A stretch of DNA of 34,635 nucleotides from Devosiaceae bacterium. GTDB taxonomy: Bacteria; Pseudomonadota; Alphaproteobacteria; Rhizobiales; Devosiaceae. Shown here one piece after another: positions 6,323 through 13,192 of the stretch. The translations under genes were made by a program, and so were the position numbers. The stretch is from contig JAKISW010000030.1 in assembly GCA_021648375.1 (NCBI GenBank), positions 1-34,635 of the forward strand, read 5' to 3'. Numbering within the stretch: position 1 is the stretch's first letter; every line of letters begins with the position of its first letter. The notes beneath the pieces were generated by a model that saw nothing but the letters and a program-made list of their open reading frames with translations, was not told where the DNA came from and did no database searches.

Positions 6323-6430
6323 GAGGGTCGCTCTGCAAAGCACCTTCGGATGGCTGATTGAGTTTATGATCGATCAGCCAGTTTCGGAAGACTAACCCTG
6401 TTGGCTATCAAGGTCAATAGGGTTTTTTTT
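6320..6430 (+). ncRNA. C4-like small RNA, rightward copy
   Basis: A candidate transcript of about 111 nt running from the rightward promoter to an intrinsic terminator. It contains CTCTGCAAAG, CACCTTC (6341-6347), a perfect 8-bp hairpin TGGCTGAT/ATCAGCCA (6351-6358 with 6373-6380), then AAGACTA (6388-6394) and the terminator. It shares block order, spacing and length with the opposite-strand RNA at 6468-6578. The pattern recalls C4 antisense RNAs of P1/P7 and the P4 CI RNA. That family link is from memory and not checked; the promoter-structure-terminator organisation is directly visible. Confidence 0.55.
6394..6430 (+). terminator. Strong rightward intrinsic terminator
   Basis: AACCCTGTTG (6394-6403) pairs with CAATAGGGTT (6415-6424), ten pairs including one G-U, with an 11-base loop and a run of eight T from 6423. 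It ends the rightward small RNA and would stop transcription before the rightward early genes unless read through. Confidence 0.85.
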
Positions 6431-6467
6431 AAACTGGTTTTATGAGGGTGCGGCTTTAGAGGGGCAT

Positions 6468-6503
6468 AAAAAAGCCCGTTTGACAGCGGGTGCCAGACGG
6501 GCT
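6468..6503 (-). terminator. Strong leftward intrinsic terminator
   Basis: On the minus strand AGCCCGT (6503-6497) pairs with ACGGGCT (6479-6473), followed by a run of six T (6473-6468). It ends the leftward small RNA and would block leftward early transcription unless read through. It faces the rightward terminator 38 bases away. Confidence 0.88.
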
Positions 6504-6578
6504 AGTCTTTCTGCATTGGTCAGGCGAGTAAAAAGCTCCCTGGCCGCTGAAGGTGTTTTAGCAGAACGCCCTTCTTTG
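6468..6578 (-). ncRNA. C4-like small RNA, leftward copy
   Basis: A candidate transcript of about 111 nt from the leftward promoter (start near 6578) to a strong terminator ending at 6468. TTCTGC (6566-6561) and GCAGAA (6514-6509) close a multibranch fold. Inside are a loop with CACCTTC (6555-6549) and a hairpin whose arms carry CAGG...CCTG. After the closing stem come AAGACTA (6509-6503) and the terminator stem. The sequence fits what I remember of phage C4 antisense RNAs (Rfam RF01695), which block translation of an anti-repressor. Here no anti-repressor gene is recognised downstream. An open frame on the opposite strand is considered spurious. Confidence 0.6.
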
Positions 6579-6612
6579 ATTCACAGTATATCAAAGTTTC
6601 GTTTTTGCTCAA
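6574..6612 (-). promoter_or_regulatory. Leftward sigma-70 promoter with inverted-repeat operator
   Basis: Read leftward: -35 TTGAGC (6612-6607), 16 bases, -10 TATACT (6590-6585) with an upstream TGA extension. CTTTGAT and ATCAAAG (6596-6590 and 6580-6574), separated by 9 bases, flank the -10 and start region. This is the stronger of the two control-region promoters. Its product is the leftward C4-like RNA and, by read-through, probably the leftward operon, since no other promoter is evident before 6187. Confidence 0.7.
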
Positions 6613-6900
6613 TACCTTCTTTAGAGATTCTGGCGCTTAGGCCCGTGGACGATAGACACGGGAGCGAATTAACGTATGACCCCAGCGCCCGTCAACCTTG
6701 TTTGCCCAGGGGCGACACAAAACGATACGGTGGAAAAACATAGTGAAGGATGGCATGGCTGTTTGTAAATAGCTGATGCTTGGAGTCACTGACAATAGGT
6801 ATCTCTAAAAGGCAATGCAGCATGGGTTATTCCCCCTGTAATCGGTTACGCATATCAACCTGCGGGGTGCGTTTATGTCTTTTTTTTTACGGTAAATATT
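6613..6900 (+). other. Untranslated leader of rightward early operon
   Basis: There is no convincing gene in this stretch. It holds several GC-rich potential hairpins, for example CCCGTG...CACGGG (6642-6662) flanked by CGCT...AGCG, and CGCCC...GGGCG around 6686-6714. A weak leftward promoter-like pair (TTGTCA with TATTTA 18 bases on, near 6769-6798) is possible. It may be the leader of the rightward early transcript, an origin-proximal region, or both; the sequence does not decide. Confidence 0.4.
6848..6888 (+). terminator. Candidate rightward attenuator before early genes
   Basis: ACGCA (6848-6852) pairs with TGCGT (6868-6872), with CC/GG pairs inside, and a run of nine T (6880-6888) follows 7 bases later. 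The gap between stem and T-run is longer than in a textbook terminator, so it may be weak. It lies immediately before the ASCH gene and mirrors the second leftward hairpin at 6250-6277. Confidence 0.4.
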
Positions 6901-7188
6901 ATGAACATGCTTCACTTAAATCTCAAAGGCGAATATTTCGATCAGATAGAAAAAGGAACAAAATTGTTAGAATTCAGGCTTTATAGTAGTGAGTTTTGGA
7001 AAAAGCGCCTATATAAGCGTGAATATAACGGTATTTTGATAAAGCGTGGGTATCCAAAAAAAGATGATCGGACGCGGATTATTGAAAGACCGTGGCGCGG
7101 ATACCGTGTATTAATAATCGAGCATAAACATTTTGGCCATTTTCCTGTGAAGGTTTTTGCCATTGTTGTTAATTCTCCAAATGTATAA
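6901..7188 (+). CDS. ASCH-domain protein
   Basis: A 95-residue protein that is almost wholly an ASCH domain, a PUA-like fold: LHLNLKGEYFDQIEKGTK at the start, FRLYSSEFWKKRL, then GYPKK...RTIERPWRGYRV-like sequence (here RIIERPWRGYRV) and HFGHFPVKVFAIVV at the end. The fold is linked to RNA or modified-nucleotide binding, and some ASCH proteins are ribonucleases or amidohydrolases; the exact role of phage copies is unknown to me. It is the first gene of the rightward early operon, after a T-rich leader with a weak ribosome site. ATG 6907 is an alternative start. Confidence 0.85.
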   Translation: MNMLHLNLKGEYFDQIEKGTKLLEFRLYSSEFWKKRLYKREYNGILIKRGYPKKDDRTRIIERPWRGYRVLIIEHKHFGHFPVKVFAIVVNSPNV

Positions 7189-7207
7189 TTTTCCGGAGGA
7201 ATTTATC

Positions 7208-7456
7208 GTGAGCAAGCCAGTAAAGTTAGGCAATTTTCATCACGTAGTGATTGATTCAGATGTTGGGGATTTAAAAGTTGTGGCTTATTACCAAAATTAT
7301 CCTGCAATACCTGGAAATGAAACTGATATTCCAGAGCTTGCTTACGTAGAAATTAACGCAGTTTATCTTACTGATGGTGATGAGTTTTTTTTGATTAATC
7401 CTTCTAAGGAATGGATCAAACTAATCGAAGATGAAATACTGGATTCCATATCATGA
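7208..7456 (+). CDS. Hypothetical early protein, GTG start
   Basis: An 82-residue, acidic, beta-rich protein (LKVVAYYQNYPAIPG, ELAYVEINAVYLTDGDEFFLI) with a C-terminal helix. I do not recognise it. GTG 7208 is preferred over upstream in-frame starts because GGAGGA lies 7 bases before it and the longer form would overlap the ASCH gene. The next gene starts within its last codons (ATGA overlap), so it belongs to the early operon. Confidence 0.65.
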   Translation: MSKPVKLGNFHHVVIDSDVGDLKVVAYYQNYPAIPGNETDIPELAYVEINAVYLTDGDEFFLINPSKEWIKLIEDEILDSIS

Positions 7457-7635
7457 GCAGACCGCCAAGAGGCAGTTCATTTGAGATGCTTGATTTCCGC
7501 TTACCCAAAGATTGGACGCCTGCAAGTAGAAAATTTAAAAGCAAAGAAGATATTAAGCGCCGTAGGCAGATAGAAGAAATAAATGAAAAAAGGCGAATAA
7601 AAAATGAAACTTTAGAGGTCTGGGAAAACAGATGA
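7453..7635 (+). CDS. Small basic early protein
   Basis: A 60-residue protein rich in Lys, Arg and Glu with a predicted long C-terminal helix (KEDIKRRRQIEEINEKRRIKNE). I do not recognise it. Start and stop both overlap the neighbouring genes by 4 bases (ATGA), good evidence that it is translated. Its basic helix could bind nucleic acid, but no motif proves this. Confidence 0.6.
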   Translation: MSRPPRGSSFEMLDFRLPKDWTPASRKFKSKEDIKRRRQIEEINEKRRIKNETLEVWENR

Positions 7636-7808
7636 CGGATTATTGCTATTTATGTGGAAAGCCTGTCAACAAAGACATGTGGCGTGAACACATGCTAATA
7701 AAACACAAAGCTGTACTTTCTGCTAACCCGAAAATTAATGGGAAATGGTCGATAGATTATAGGTTGGCCGTATTTCCTCATAACTGGAAAAGGATGAAAG
7801 GAATATAA
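7632..7808 (+). CDS. Small C2H2-like zinc-finger protein
   Basis: A 58-residue ORF starting inside the previous stop (ATGA). It opens MTDYCYLCGKPVNKDMWREH and continues MLIKH, so C5-x2-C8 followed by two histidines 5 apart makes a C2H2-type zinc site. The rest is basic and aromatic and ends NWKRMKGI. The downstream gene begins one base after its stop, so it is a normal member of the early operon. The molecular role is unknown; nucleic-acid binding is a reasonable guess. Confidence 0.6.
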   Translation: MTDYCYLCGKPVNKDMWREHMLIKHKAVLSANPKINGKWSIDYRLAVFPHNWKRMKGI

Positions 7809-7809
7809 A

Positions 7810-8211
7810 ATGGCGGAAACAGCGCAGCTTTTCGAGATAGACAATGTTCGGCGGTTCAGAAAATTTTGGTCAGCCTGTACAGAGTTAGAGCGGCATGATA
7901 TATCCGATTTCATAAAGAGGGAAATGGGTGAGGAGATAATTGACTCATTAACCAAGAAAGAGCTGGATTCCCAAGCCGAGGAAGTAATCAATTTCTTGAA
8001 CCATAAGACAGGAAAAAGGTTTCGTATCGTGGATATTCACATGAAGCATATAAAGGCCAGACTGAAGTCAGGAATTACGTTGCAAGAGTTAAAGGCAATA
8101 ATTGCTAAAAAATCTCGGGATTGGAAAGGAACTGATTCTGAAGAATATTTAAGGCCCGCCACACTTTTTAATGCAACCAAGTGTGAAAATTACCTAGGTG
8201 AGCTTTCATAA
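7810..8211 (+). CDS. Replication-associated protein with Phg_2220_C-type C-terminus
   Basis: A 133-residue protein. Residues about 55-130 match what I know of the phage conserved C-terminal domain Phg_2220_C: VINFLNHKTGKRFRIVD, then KARLKSGITLQELKAII, W-x-GT, EYLRPATLF and KCENYLGEL. This domain usually ends DnaD-like or other replisome-organiser proteins, which load host helicase at the phage origin. Here the N-terminal 50 residues are short, without an obvious winged helix, so the protein is smaller than usual. It is the only replication-initiation candidate in the genome. Its stop overlaps the next start (TAATG). Confidence 0.8.
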   Translation: MAETAQLFEIDNVRRFRKFWSACTELERHDISDFIKREMGEEIIDSLTKKELDSQAEEVINFLNHKTGKRFRIVDIHMKHIKARLKSGITLQELKAIIAKKSRDWKGTDSEEYLRPATLFNATKCENYLGELS

Positions 8212-8570
8212 TGGCGAACATCTGGAAATGTAGCGAATGCGAAAACGTTAACCCGTCGAATAAGGCAAACTGTATTTGTGGAGAGGATCGCCCACAATAT
8301 GCTGCTCCGGCCAACTCATCTAATGGGCTCGGAGGTTGCTATATCATAGACTGCCCAATGCCAGGGGTTATCAGCGAAAGTCTAAAAGGTGGGGGCCAGT
8401 TTTATTGCCGGTGGCACTTCAATTACAAAAATGACTTACCCCACTGCCAGAGAATCACAGAAAGCCTTAAGGTTGATCGGCCTATTATTTCCGGGGCAAA
8501 GACAAGCGGTGAATATATTAATAAGCCTGTTCAATCTATGGAGTTAAAAACTTATGCAGAAAAAACGTAA
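8211..8570 (+). CDS. Protein with RanBP2-like zinc finger and second Cys/His site
   Basis: A 119-residue protein. It opens with W5-K-C7-x2-C10-x3-N14, then C21-x-C23, close to the RanBP2 zinc-finger pattern but with one residue between the last two cysteines and not two. A second site follows: GCYIIDCPMPGVIS and then FYCRWHF (C...C...C-x2-H). RanBP2 fingers bind single-stranded RNA or ubiquitin; the second block resembles a motif seen in other small phage proteins. The function is unknown, and nucleic-acid binding is the likeliest. It overlaps both neighbouring genes. Confidence 0.65.
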   Translation: MANIWKCSECENVNPSNKANCICGEDRPQYAAPANSSNGLGGCYIIDCPMPGVISESLKGGGQFYCRWHFNYKNDLPHCQRITESLKVDRPIISGAKTSGEYINKPVQSMELKTYAEKT

Positions 8571-9036
8571 AACCAAACGGCCTGAAAAGTTTTTGCTTAG
8601 GGTGGTCAGGGGCGCATTGATTCCTGTAGACGGTTATACAGAGTCAAAATTAAGGGAGAAGGGGTATAGGGTAGGTGATGTCCTTATAGCTGCGCTTACA
8701 AAGCCTCGGAATCCAAAATTTCACCGGTTAGCTCACAGGTTCGGCACATTGGTAGCGTCGAACATCGACGAGTTCGCCGGTATAGATGCCCACTCAGTCC
8801 TAAAGCGTATCCAATACGAGGCAAATATTGAATGTGACCACATGGAAGTAAAGGTGCCTGAAGTCGGATTTGTTGAAGTCAGGACACCGCGCAGCCTTTC
8901 ATTCGGATCAATGGATGAAGGATCATTTAAACAAACATTTCGAGGGCTTGCGCGTTATATAGCAGAAAATTACTGGCCAGAATTGACAGAAGAGCAAATA
9001 GCAGAAATGGCTAGCTCTATGCCGGATGAAATATAA
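8554..9036 (+). CDS. Phage protein resembling DUF1367
   Basis: A 160-residue protein with an N-terminal basic segment, then GALIPVDGYTESKL, GDVLIAALTKPRNPKFHRLAH, a central VEVRTPRSLSFGSMDE-type stretch (broken by further residues) and a C-terminal helix LTEEQIAEMASSM. The KxRNPKFHR block and overall order resemble DUF1367 proteins of lambdoid phages, found beside nin-type recombination genes. The biochemical role of that family is unknown to me. It starts 17 bases inside the previous gene and its stop overlaps the next ATG. Confidence 0.65.
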   Translation: MQKKRKTKRPEKFLLRVVRGALIPVDGYTESKLREKGYRVGDVLIAALTKPRNPKFHRLAHRFGTLVASNIDEFAGIDAHSVLKRIQYEANIECDHMEVKVPEVGFVEVRTPRSLSFGSMDEGSFKQTFRGLARYIAENYWPELTEEQIAEMASSMPDEI

Positions 9037-9413
9037 TGGCTAGACAGAGAAGCAAGGAAATTCAAGCGCATTGGAATAGGGTGGCCAGCCTCGGGTGCAT
9101 TATCACCGGGCGTCCTGAGCCAACCTTGCATCATTGTTGCAGTGGGAGCATGAAAGACGTTGGGGTTCATCGTGGTAAGGGTCAGAAAGTGTCTGACTGG
9201 CTGATAATACCGCTGGATTGGGATCTTCACACCGGTAGCCTTGGTATTGATTCAGGAATGGGCGTACTGACATGGGAGAAGCGTTTTGGAAAGCAGGTTC
9301 ATTTTATTGACATGGTAAGCATCGCGCTTGACGTAAATGTTTGGGTTCGTGCTGGAATTCAACGCGATATTTTAGATTTTTCAACAGAAATGGGCGAGAA
9401 AACATGGCTATAA
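9036..9413 (+). CDS. Ref/HNH-like nuclease
   Basis: A 125-residue protein resembling the HNH core of the P1 Ref family (RecA-dependent nuclease) and related lambdoid proteins: HWNRVASLGCIITGRPEP, then LHHC, later IPLDWDLHTGSLGID and TWEKRFGKQVHFI. The HH pair, the downstream H in DLHTGS and the WExxFG block are the family signature. The usual zinc-binding cysteine pair is only partly present (one C near GCI, one after HH), so metal binding may differ. It sits between a DUF1367-like protein and a RuvC-like enzyme, in keeping with late-stage recombination or branch processing. Confidence 0.72.
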   Translation: MARQRSKEIQAHWNRVASLGCIITGRPEPTLHHCCSGSMKDVGVHRGKGQKVSDWLIIPLDWDLHTGSLGIDSGMGVLTWEKRFGKQVHFIDMVSIALDVNVWVRAGIQRDILDFSTEMGEKTWL

Positions 9414-9826
9414 TCATTAATGATTGGATAGATGTTAACTACCAACTACCAAAAGATGGTGACATTGTAGATTGTAAGTTCGAGGAAGTTTATCCGATGC
9501 GTAGAAATATCCGCTTCTGGAAGGATGGGGTAAATATTAATTTTGGATTATTAGATGAACATGACGGCAAAGGGTCGCGGCCAGCAACACACTGGAGGTT
9601 ATCAAAATCAAGTCCTGAGGCGAGAATATCCAAAATTTACATTGGGGCAATTCCCCCAGAATATGGCCCTAAAGGTGAACGGTTGATTGTTAAATTTTAC
9701 GATGGGGCTTGGGAGTCGATGTTAATCGAGGGGCCAATGACTGCATCTGACTTTGTGGCTAAGATGAAGTTATTTATTCACGATATAGAGGGAGAAATAG
9801 AGAATATCATAGAGGAGAAAAATTAA
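9404..9826 (+). CDS. DUF551-like protein
   Basis: A 140-residue protein starting at ATG 9404, inside the end of the previous gene. The N-terminus DWIDVNYQLPKDGDIVDCKF and the later ATHWRL fit the DUF551 pattern (W-I-x-x-x-x-LP-x-x-G ... HW). The C-terminal half (IYIGAIPPEYGPKGERLIVKF, then YDGAWESM) is extra and unrecognised. DUF551 is frequent in phage early regions and its function is unknown. A start at 9341 would add 21 residues but overlap the nuclease gene more heavily. Confidence 0.6.
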   Translation: MAIIINDWIDVNYQLPKDGDIVDCKFEEVYPMRRNIRFWKDGVNINFGLLDEHDGKGSRPATHWRLSKSSPEARISKIYIGAIPPEYGPKGERLIVKFYDGAWESMLIEGPMTASDFVAKMKLFIHDIEGEIENIIEEKN

Positions 9827-10290
9827 TGTCTGGAATAGTGTTAGCAATTGACCCGGGCACCACTAAGAGTGCGTACGTGGTATACGATGATGGGAATATT
9901 AGAGAAAAGGGTATTCTCGACAACCATGTCCTTGTAGAAAAACTTAGGGAGGGTTTTTCGGATCATATTATTAACGATCTTGCCATGGAGATGGTGGCTT
10001 GCTACGGAATGCCGGTAGGGGCCACCGTGTTTGAAACATGCGTCTGGATCGGTCGGTTTATCGAGGCCTGGGGACGGGAATACGAGATGGTCTACAGAAA
10101 AAGTGTTAAAATTTATTTATGCGGGGCCACAAAAGCAAAAGATGGGAATGTTCGGCAGGCGATTATGGACAGATACGGGTCAACGCGGGAGGCGGCAATA
10201 GGGAAGAAGGATAGCCCTGGCCCTCTGTATGGAGTTTCTAAGGATATTTGGGCTGCGATTGGCGTGGCTATTACATTCTCTGAAAAATAA
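9826..10290 (+). CDS. RuvC-like Holliday junction resolvase
   Basis: A 154-residue protein with an RNase H-like fold signature. LAIDPGTTKSAYVVYDDG at the N-terminus gives catalytic D9, E55 lies in LAMEMV, and D140 lies in KDIWAAIGVA at the C-terminus. These match the acidic residues of RuvC-type crossover junction nucleases. Such enzymes cut four-way junctions so that branched phage DNA can be packaged. The protein is about the usual RuvC length. It starts at the stop of the DUF551-like gene (TAATG) and is near the end of the early operon. Confidence 0.82.
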   Translation: MSGIVLAIDPGTTKSAYVVYDDGNIREKGILDNHVLVEKLREGFSDHIINDLAMEMVACYGMPVGATVFETCVWIGRFIEAWGREYEMVYRKSVKIYLCGATKAKDGNVRQAIMDRYGSTREAAIGKKDSPGPLYGVSKDIWAAIGVAITFSEK

Positions 10291-10332
10291 TTACGTATAC
10301 CTTAAGGTTTTTATGAAAGGAGTTGTTTCATT

Positions 10333-10815
10333 ATGATTAGATTTTCTCTTGAGAAAAGTTTTTCTGTTATAACTAGCGTTAATCAGAGGTTAGAAAAAAA
10401 AGGCCAGAACGAGCGAGATGTTGGTATAGATGTTGACCTTGATGTTACCGTCCCGTTGGCTGTGCTAAATTATTTAGCAATCGGGTGCGTAATTGATTAC
10501 GAGTCAATGTTTTATGATCCTGAAGGTAATGTTCAGCCTACAGGGATCACAAAAATTGTTTTTGATCGAAAATATGAGGATCATCGAGTTATTTTGCGGA
10601 TGGATAACATTACTCAACAGTGTGTTGTGATCCCTGATGTAAAACTTAAAAAGTTTTCCGCAGAATTTAACGCCAATTATATGGCAATATTACACCTCCA
10701 AATACAATGCCATCCAACGGATGAGGCCTTATTGTTTATTCGGCAAGCGCAAATCAAAGATGGCATCTTTCTCGAAATCGAAGAGCCTGCCCAAATAGAT
10801 TTTGTTGAAGAATAA
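10333..10815 (+). CDS. Hypothetical protein, end of early operon
   Basis: A 160-residue acidic, beta-rich protein (VGIDVDLDVTVPLAVLNYLA, ITKIVFDRKYEDHRVILRM, IFLEIEEPAQIDFVEE). I do not recognise it. The acidic C-terminus and the beta pattern loosely recall small OB-fold proteins, but no signature supports that. AAAGGAG lies 10 bases before the ATG, with a 7-codon ATG frame overlapping the ribosome site. It follows the resolvase by 42 bases. Confidence 0.6.
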   Translation: MIRFSLEKSFSVITSVNQRLEKKGQNERDVGIDVDLDVTVPLAVLNYLAIGCVIDYESMFYDPEGNVQPTGITKIVFDRKYEDHRVILRMDNITQQCVVIPDVKLKKFSAEFNANYMAILHLQIQCHPTDEALLFIRQAQIKDGIFLEIEEPAQIDFVEE

Positions 10816-10934
10816 AAGGAGGCTCCATTCCTAAATCCATCGGTCTGCTTGATGGAAATAGCCTGTAATGTCATATTTGTCAGTCCTTTTATTGTTTTGC
10901 TGATTGAGTAATGGGTAATGGCAGGGGCCTGAAA

Positions 10935-10950
10935 TCATAATTGCTAAAAT
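10935..10950 (+). promoter_or_regulatory. Possible extended -10 promoter before virion gene
   Basis: The 173-base gap 10816-10988 holds no gene. TGCTAAAAT, with hexamer TAAAAT at 10945-10950, resembles the TGCTATAAT upstream of the terminase genes, and both are followed by a TTAC or TTTAC stretch. No good -35 is visible. A hairpin TCCATC...GATGGA lies near 10836-10855. The call is weak. Confidence 0.3.
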
Positions 10951-10988
10951 TACAGGAAGCAGACAAATTAATTTAATTGGTAAAGAAA

Positions 10989-13178
10989 ATGAAAGAAGCT
11001 AAAAGTAGATTTTATTATTTGTCTGAATTTGAGCTTGCAGACAATGAAGGATTTTCAGTGTGGACGCCCCCTGAAGGTACTATAGGGACGATTGATTTCA
11101 GGAATACGGAAGAATGCTCCAGGAAGTCAGGAATACCGAGCTCTGGGGCGTGTGGCATTTTTGTTACAAATAAGAAGATGGTTGATGCAGGGCTTTTCCT
11201 CGGTCAAAGCGCTGATGCGCGGATTAAGAAAAAAGAAAAGTTATCTTTGGAAAAGAAACTTAATCTGGCCAAGGGCGTAATCACAGGAAATACGATTGCC
11301 GATATTATTGGTCAATTACTTACAGAGCAAGCTGACCCAACAGGAGAGGACCGATGGAAACCGCTGATGTCGAGGTGTGTTTCTCTCTGCGATCGGAAAG
11401 AGATTTGGACGGGATGTTTCCAAAAAAACGCTATCTGGAAAAAATTATTTATTGCCGCAAAACAACACGATTTCCGTGCAATTTACCAGGATTTGCTTGA
11501 TGGGAATTGCCACGAAGATCATCCAGGAATGGTGTTGGATTATTGGAGTAAACGGCACTGTATAGATGCTCAGCTGCTTGTGCCAAGTGACATTCCCAGG
11601 CAGGACATAAAGCCCCATAAAACGATCATCGGCGACACGTTTCAGGGTGTTGACGGGACATTAATACAAAATCATACCGCAACCGGTCCTAACGGTGGGT
11701 TTACGTGGTCGGTTGTTGCTGGTGATGGGGTTATTAATGTCCCGTCAACGGGCATAAATAACGGTGAGTCTGTTTTACGTACTAACTCAAGCGGGTTTTC
11801 TGAAAATAATTTTAGAACAAACGGCACAGTATCAGGTGACGATCATTATGCTGAGGCTGATTACACTTACTCATCAGGTGGTAACCATGACCTCCGGGTT
11901 TATACCCGATTCGATCAAAATTCATGGACGGGGTATCTGGTTTTAGCTATAAGGTCATCATCCAATAATACTCAATTGTTTAAGGTCGTTAATGGCGCTG
12001 GGACATTAATAAATAATTACTCAGACTTCCCTTCGCCCCCTCAGCAAAGACGGTATAAATTAGAGTCTGACGGTAGCACTCATACTCCTACGGTTGATGG
12101 TATAGTCTTTGCTAGTCAAACTGACACGACGATCACCGGGTTCTTTCGCGCGGGGGTGGGTGGCAGAGGTAGTGGGACTGAGATTGATAATTTCGTCTTT
12201 GCTGATCTGGTCAACCAGTCGATAACGTCAATTGATTCACCTGTGATTGATGGGTCGATTGTTAATGCGTTCGTCCCTTCCGGGTTTTCTGGCGACATTA
12301 CCAGCGCAACAATCCAGTCACCCGGCGGCGATTATCCAATATCGGTGTTAAACGTTACCGGGTTAGTGACTAACGGTGATTTCAGTAACGGGACTGTGGG
12401 CTGGGATTTTAACCAGCTAAATTCGGCAGTCACTAATAATTCCGGGGTTTTAAGAGCTACAAGCTTTGTGCCCGGGGCGTTTTTTGTAAGTCATACTATG
12501 ACAGGGTTTATACCCGGTAAATGGCATAGAATAACTTTGGATCATGTCGCCAGCTCGTTATCCGGTGGGGTTTTATCAGCGTCCATATTCACGGCGTTGG
12601 ATACTGTTATTGTGGATTCGGCGACAACCGGGCAGGTTATTTTGGACTTTCTCGCAACTGATGCAACGCACACGTTAAGGATCGGAGTACTCACGACGTT
12701 ACCCAGCAGTGGTGATTATTTTGAAATTGATAATGTACAGGTTAACGCCACAGACACGTTCAATATCCCAGATGTTGCAGGTTTTACCGTAAATACGGCA
12801 GGGTCTCCGTTCGATTCGGCAAGTCACAGTCACACGTTTACTGCAAACCTTCCGCCGGAAAGCGCGTCGATACCAATTGTCGTCAACCCAAAACTCGGGT
12901 ATCAGGTGGTTGAGGTGATTGATGCTGTCACTACCCCGGGCAGCGTATTCGAGGGTTTCGGTGCGGCTCCCGTTGATAGTGATCAGGTATACTGGCCTAC
13001 TGAAAATGCAACCAGTGTGGCTGCCGATGGTACTTTAACAACAGGTCAGGTTGGTGGCTCAATCGACATGCTTCTGTTCAATACGCTGGCCGGAGAATGG
13101 CAGCCGTTTAATGTTACCGTTTCCGGGTCATCTCCGGGCACTGGTAACGGTGCAATGAGTCTGTTGGGTGTAGGTTAA
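10989..13178 (+). CDS. Large virion-type protein, probable tail fibre or adhesin
   Basis: A 729-residue protein. The first 210 residues form an unusual charged domain (FSVWTPPEGTIGTIDFRN, then LLTEQADPTGEDRWKPLM), which I associate with phage tail-fibre-like proteins. From about residue 215 it is Thr/Ser/Gly-rich and beta-rich, with a jelly-roll-like part (HYAEADYTYSSGGNHDLRVY ... EIDNFVFAD) and a second similar part (GDFSNGTVGWDFNQLN ... FEIDNVQV), as in carbohydrate-binding modules, and Ig-like sequence near the end. It probably contributes to host recognition. ATG 10989 is chosen; TTG 10977 is in frame but has no better ribosome site. It lies apart from the main late operon. Confidence 0.65.
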   Translation: MKEAKSRFYYLSEFELADNEGFSVWTPPEGTIGTIDFRNTEECSRKSGIPSSGACGIFVTNKKMVDAGLFLGQSADARIKKKEKLSLEKKLNLAKGVITGNTIADIIGQLLTEQADPTGEDRWKPLMSRCVSLCDRKEIWTGCFQKNAIWKKLFIAAKQHDFRAIYQDLLDGNCHEDHPGMVLDYWSKRHCIDAQLLVPSDIPRQDIKPHKTIIGDTFQGVDGTLIQNHTATGPNGGFTWSVVAGDGVINVPSTGINNGESVLRTNSSGFSENNFRTNGTVSGDDHYAEADYTYSSGGNHDLRVYTRFDQNSWTGYLVLAIRSSSNNTQLFKVVNGAGTLINNYSDFPSPPQQRRYKLESDGSTHTPTVDGIVFASQTDTTITGFFRAGVGGRGSGTEIDNFVFADLVNQSITSIDSPVIDGSIVNAFVPSGFSGDITSATIQSPGGDYPISVLNVTGLVTNGDFSNGTVGWDFNQLNSAVTNNSGVLRATSFVPGAFFVSHTMTGFIPGKWHRITLDHVASSLSGGVLSASIFTALDTVIVDSATTGQVILDFLATDATHTLRIGVLTTLPSSGDYFEIDNVQVNATDTFNIPDVAGFTVNTAGSPFDSASHSHTFTANLPPESASIPIVVNPKLGYQVVEVIDAVTTPGSVFEGFGAAPVDSDQVYWPTENATSVAADGTLTTGQVGGSIDMLLFNTLAGEWQPFNVTVSGSSPGTGNGAMSLLGVG

Positions 13179-13192
13179 AAAAAGGATAAAAA

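Noticed and set aside
6480..6743. Rightward 87-codon ORF (MTAGARRASLSALVRR...) in the control region
   Set aside because: It runs through the leftward terminator, the leftward RNA and its promoter on the opposite strand, has no ribosome site, and is best explained as the antisense of a conserved structured RNA.
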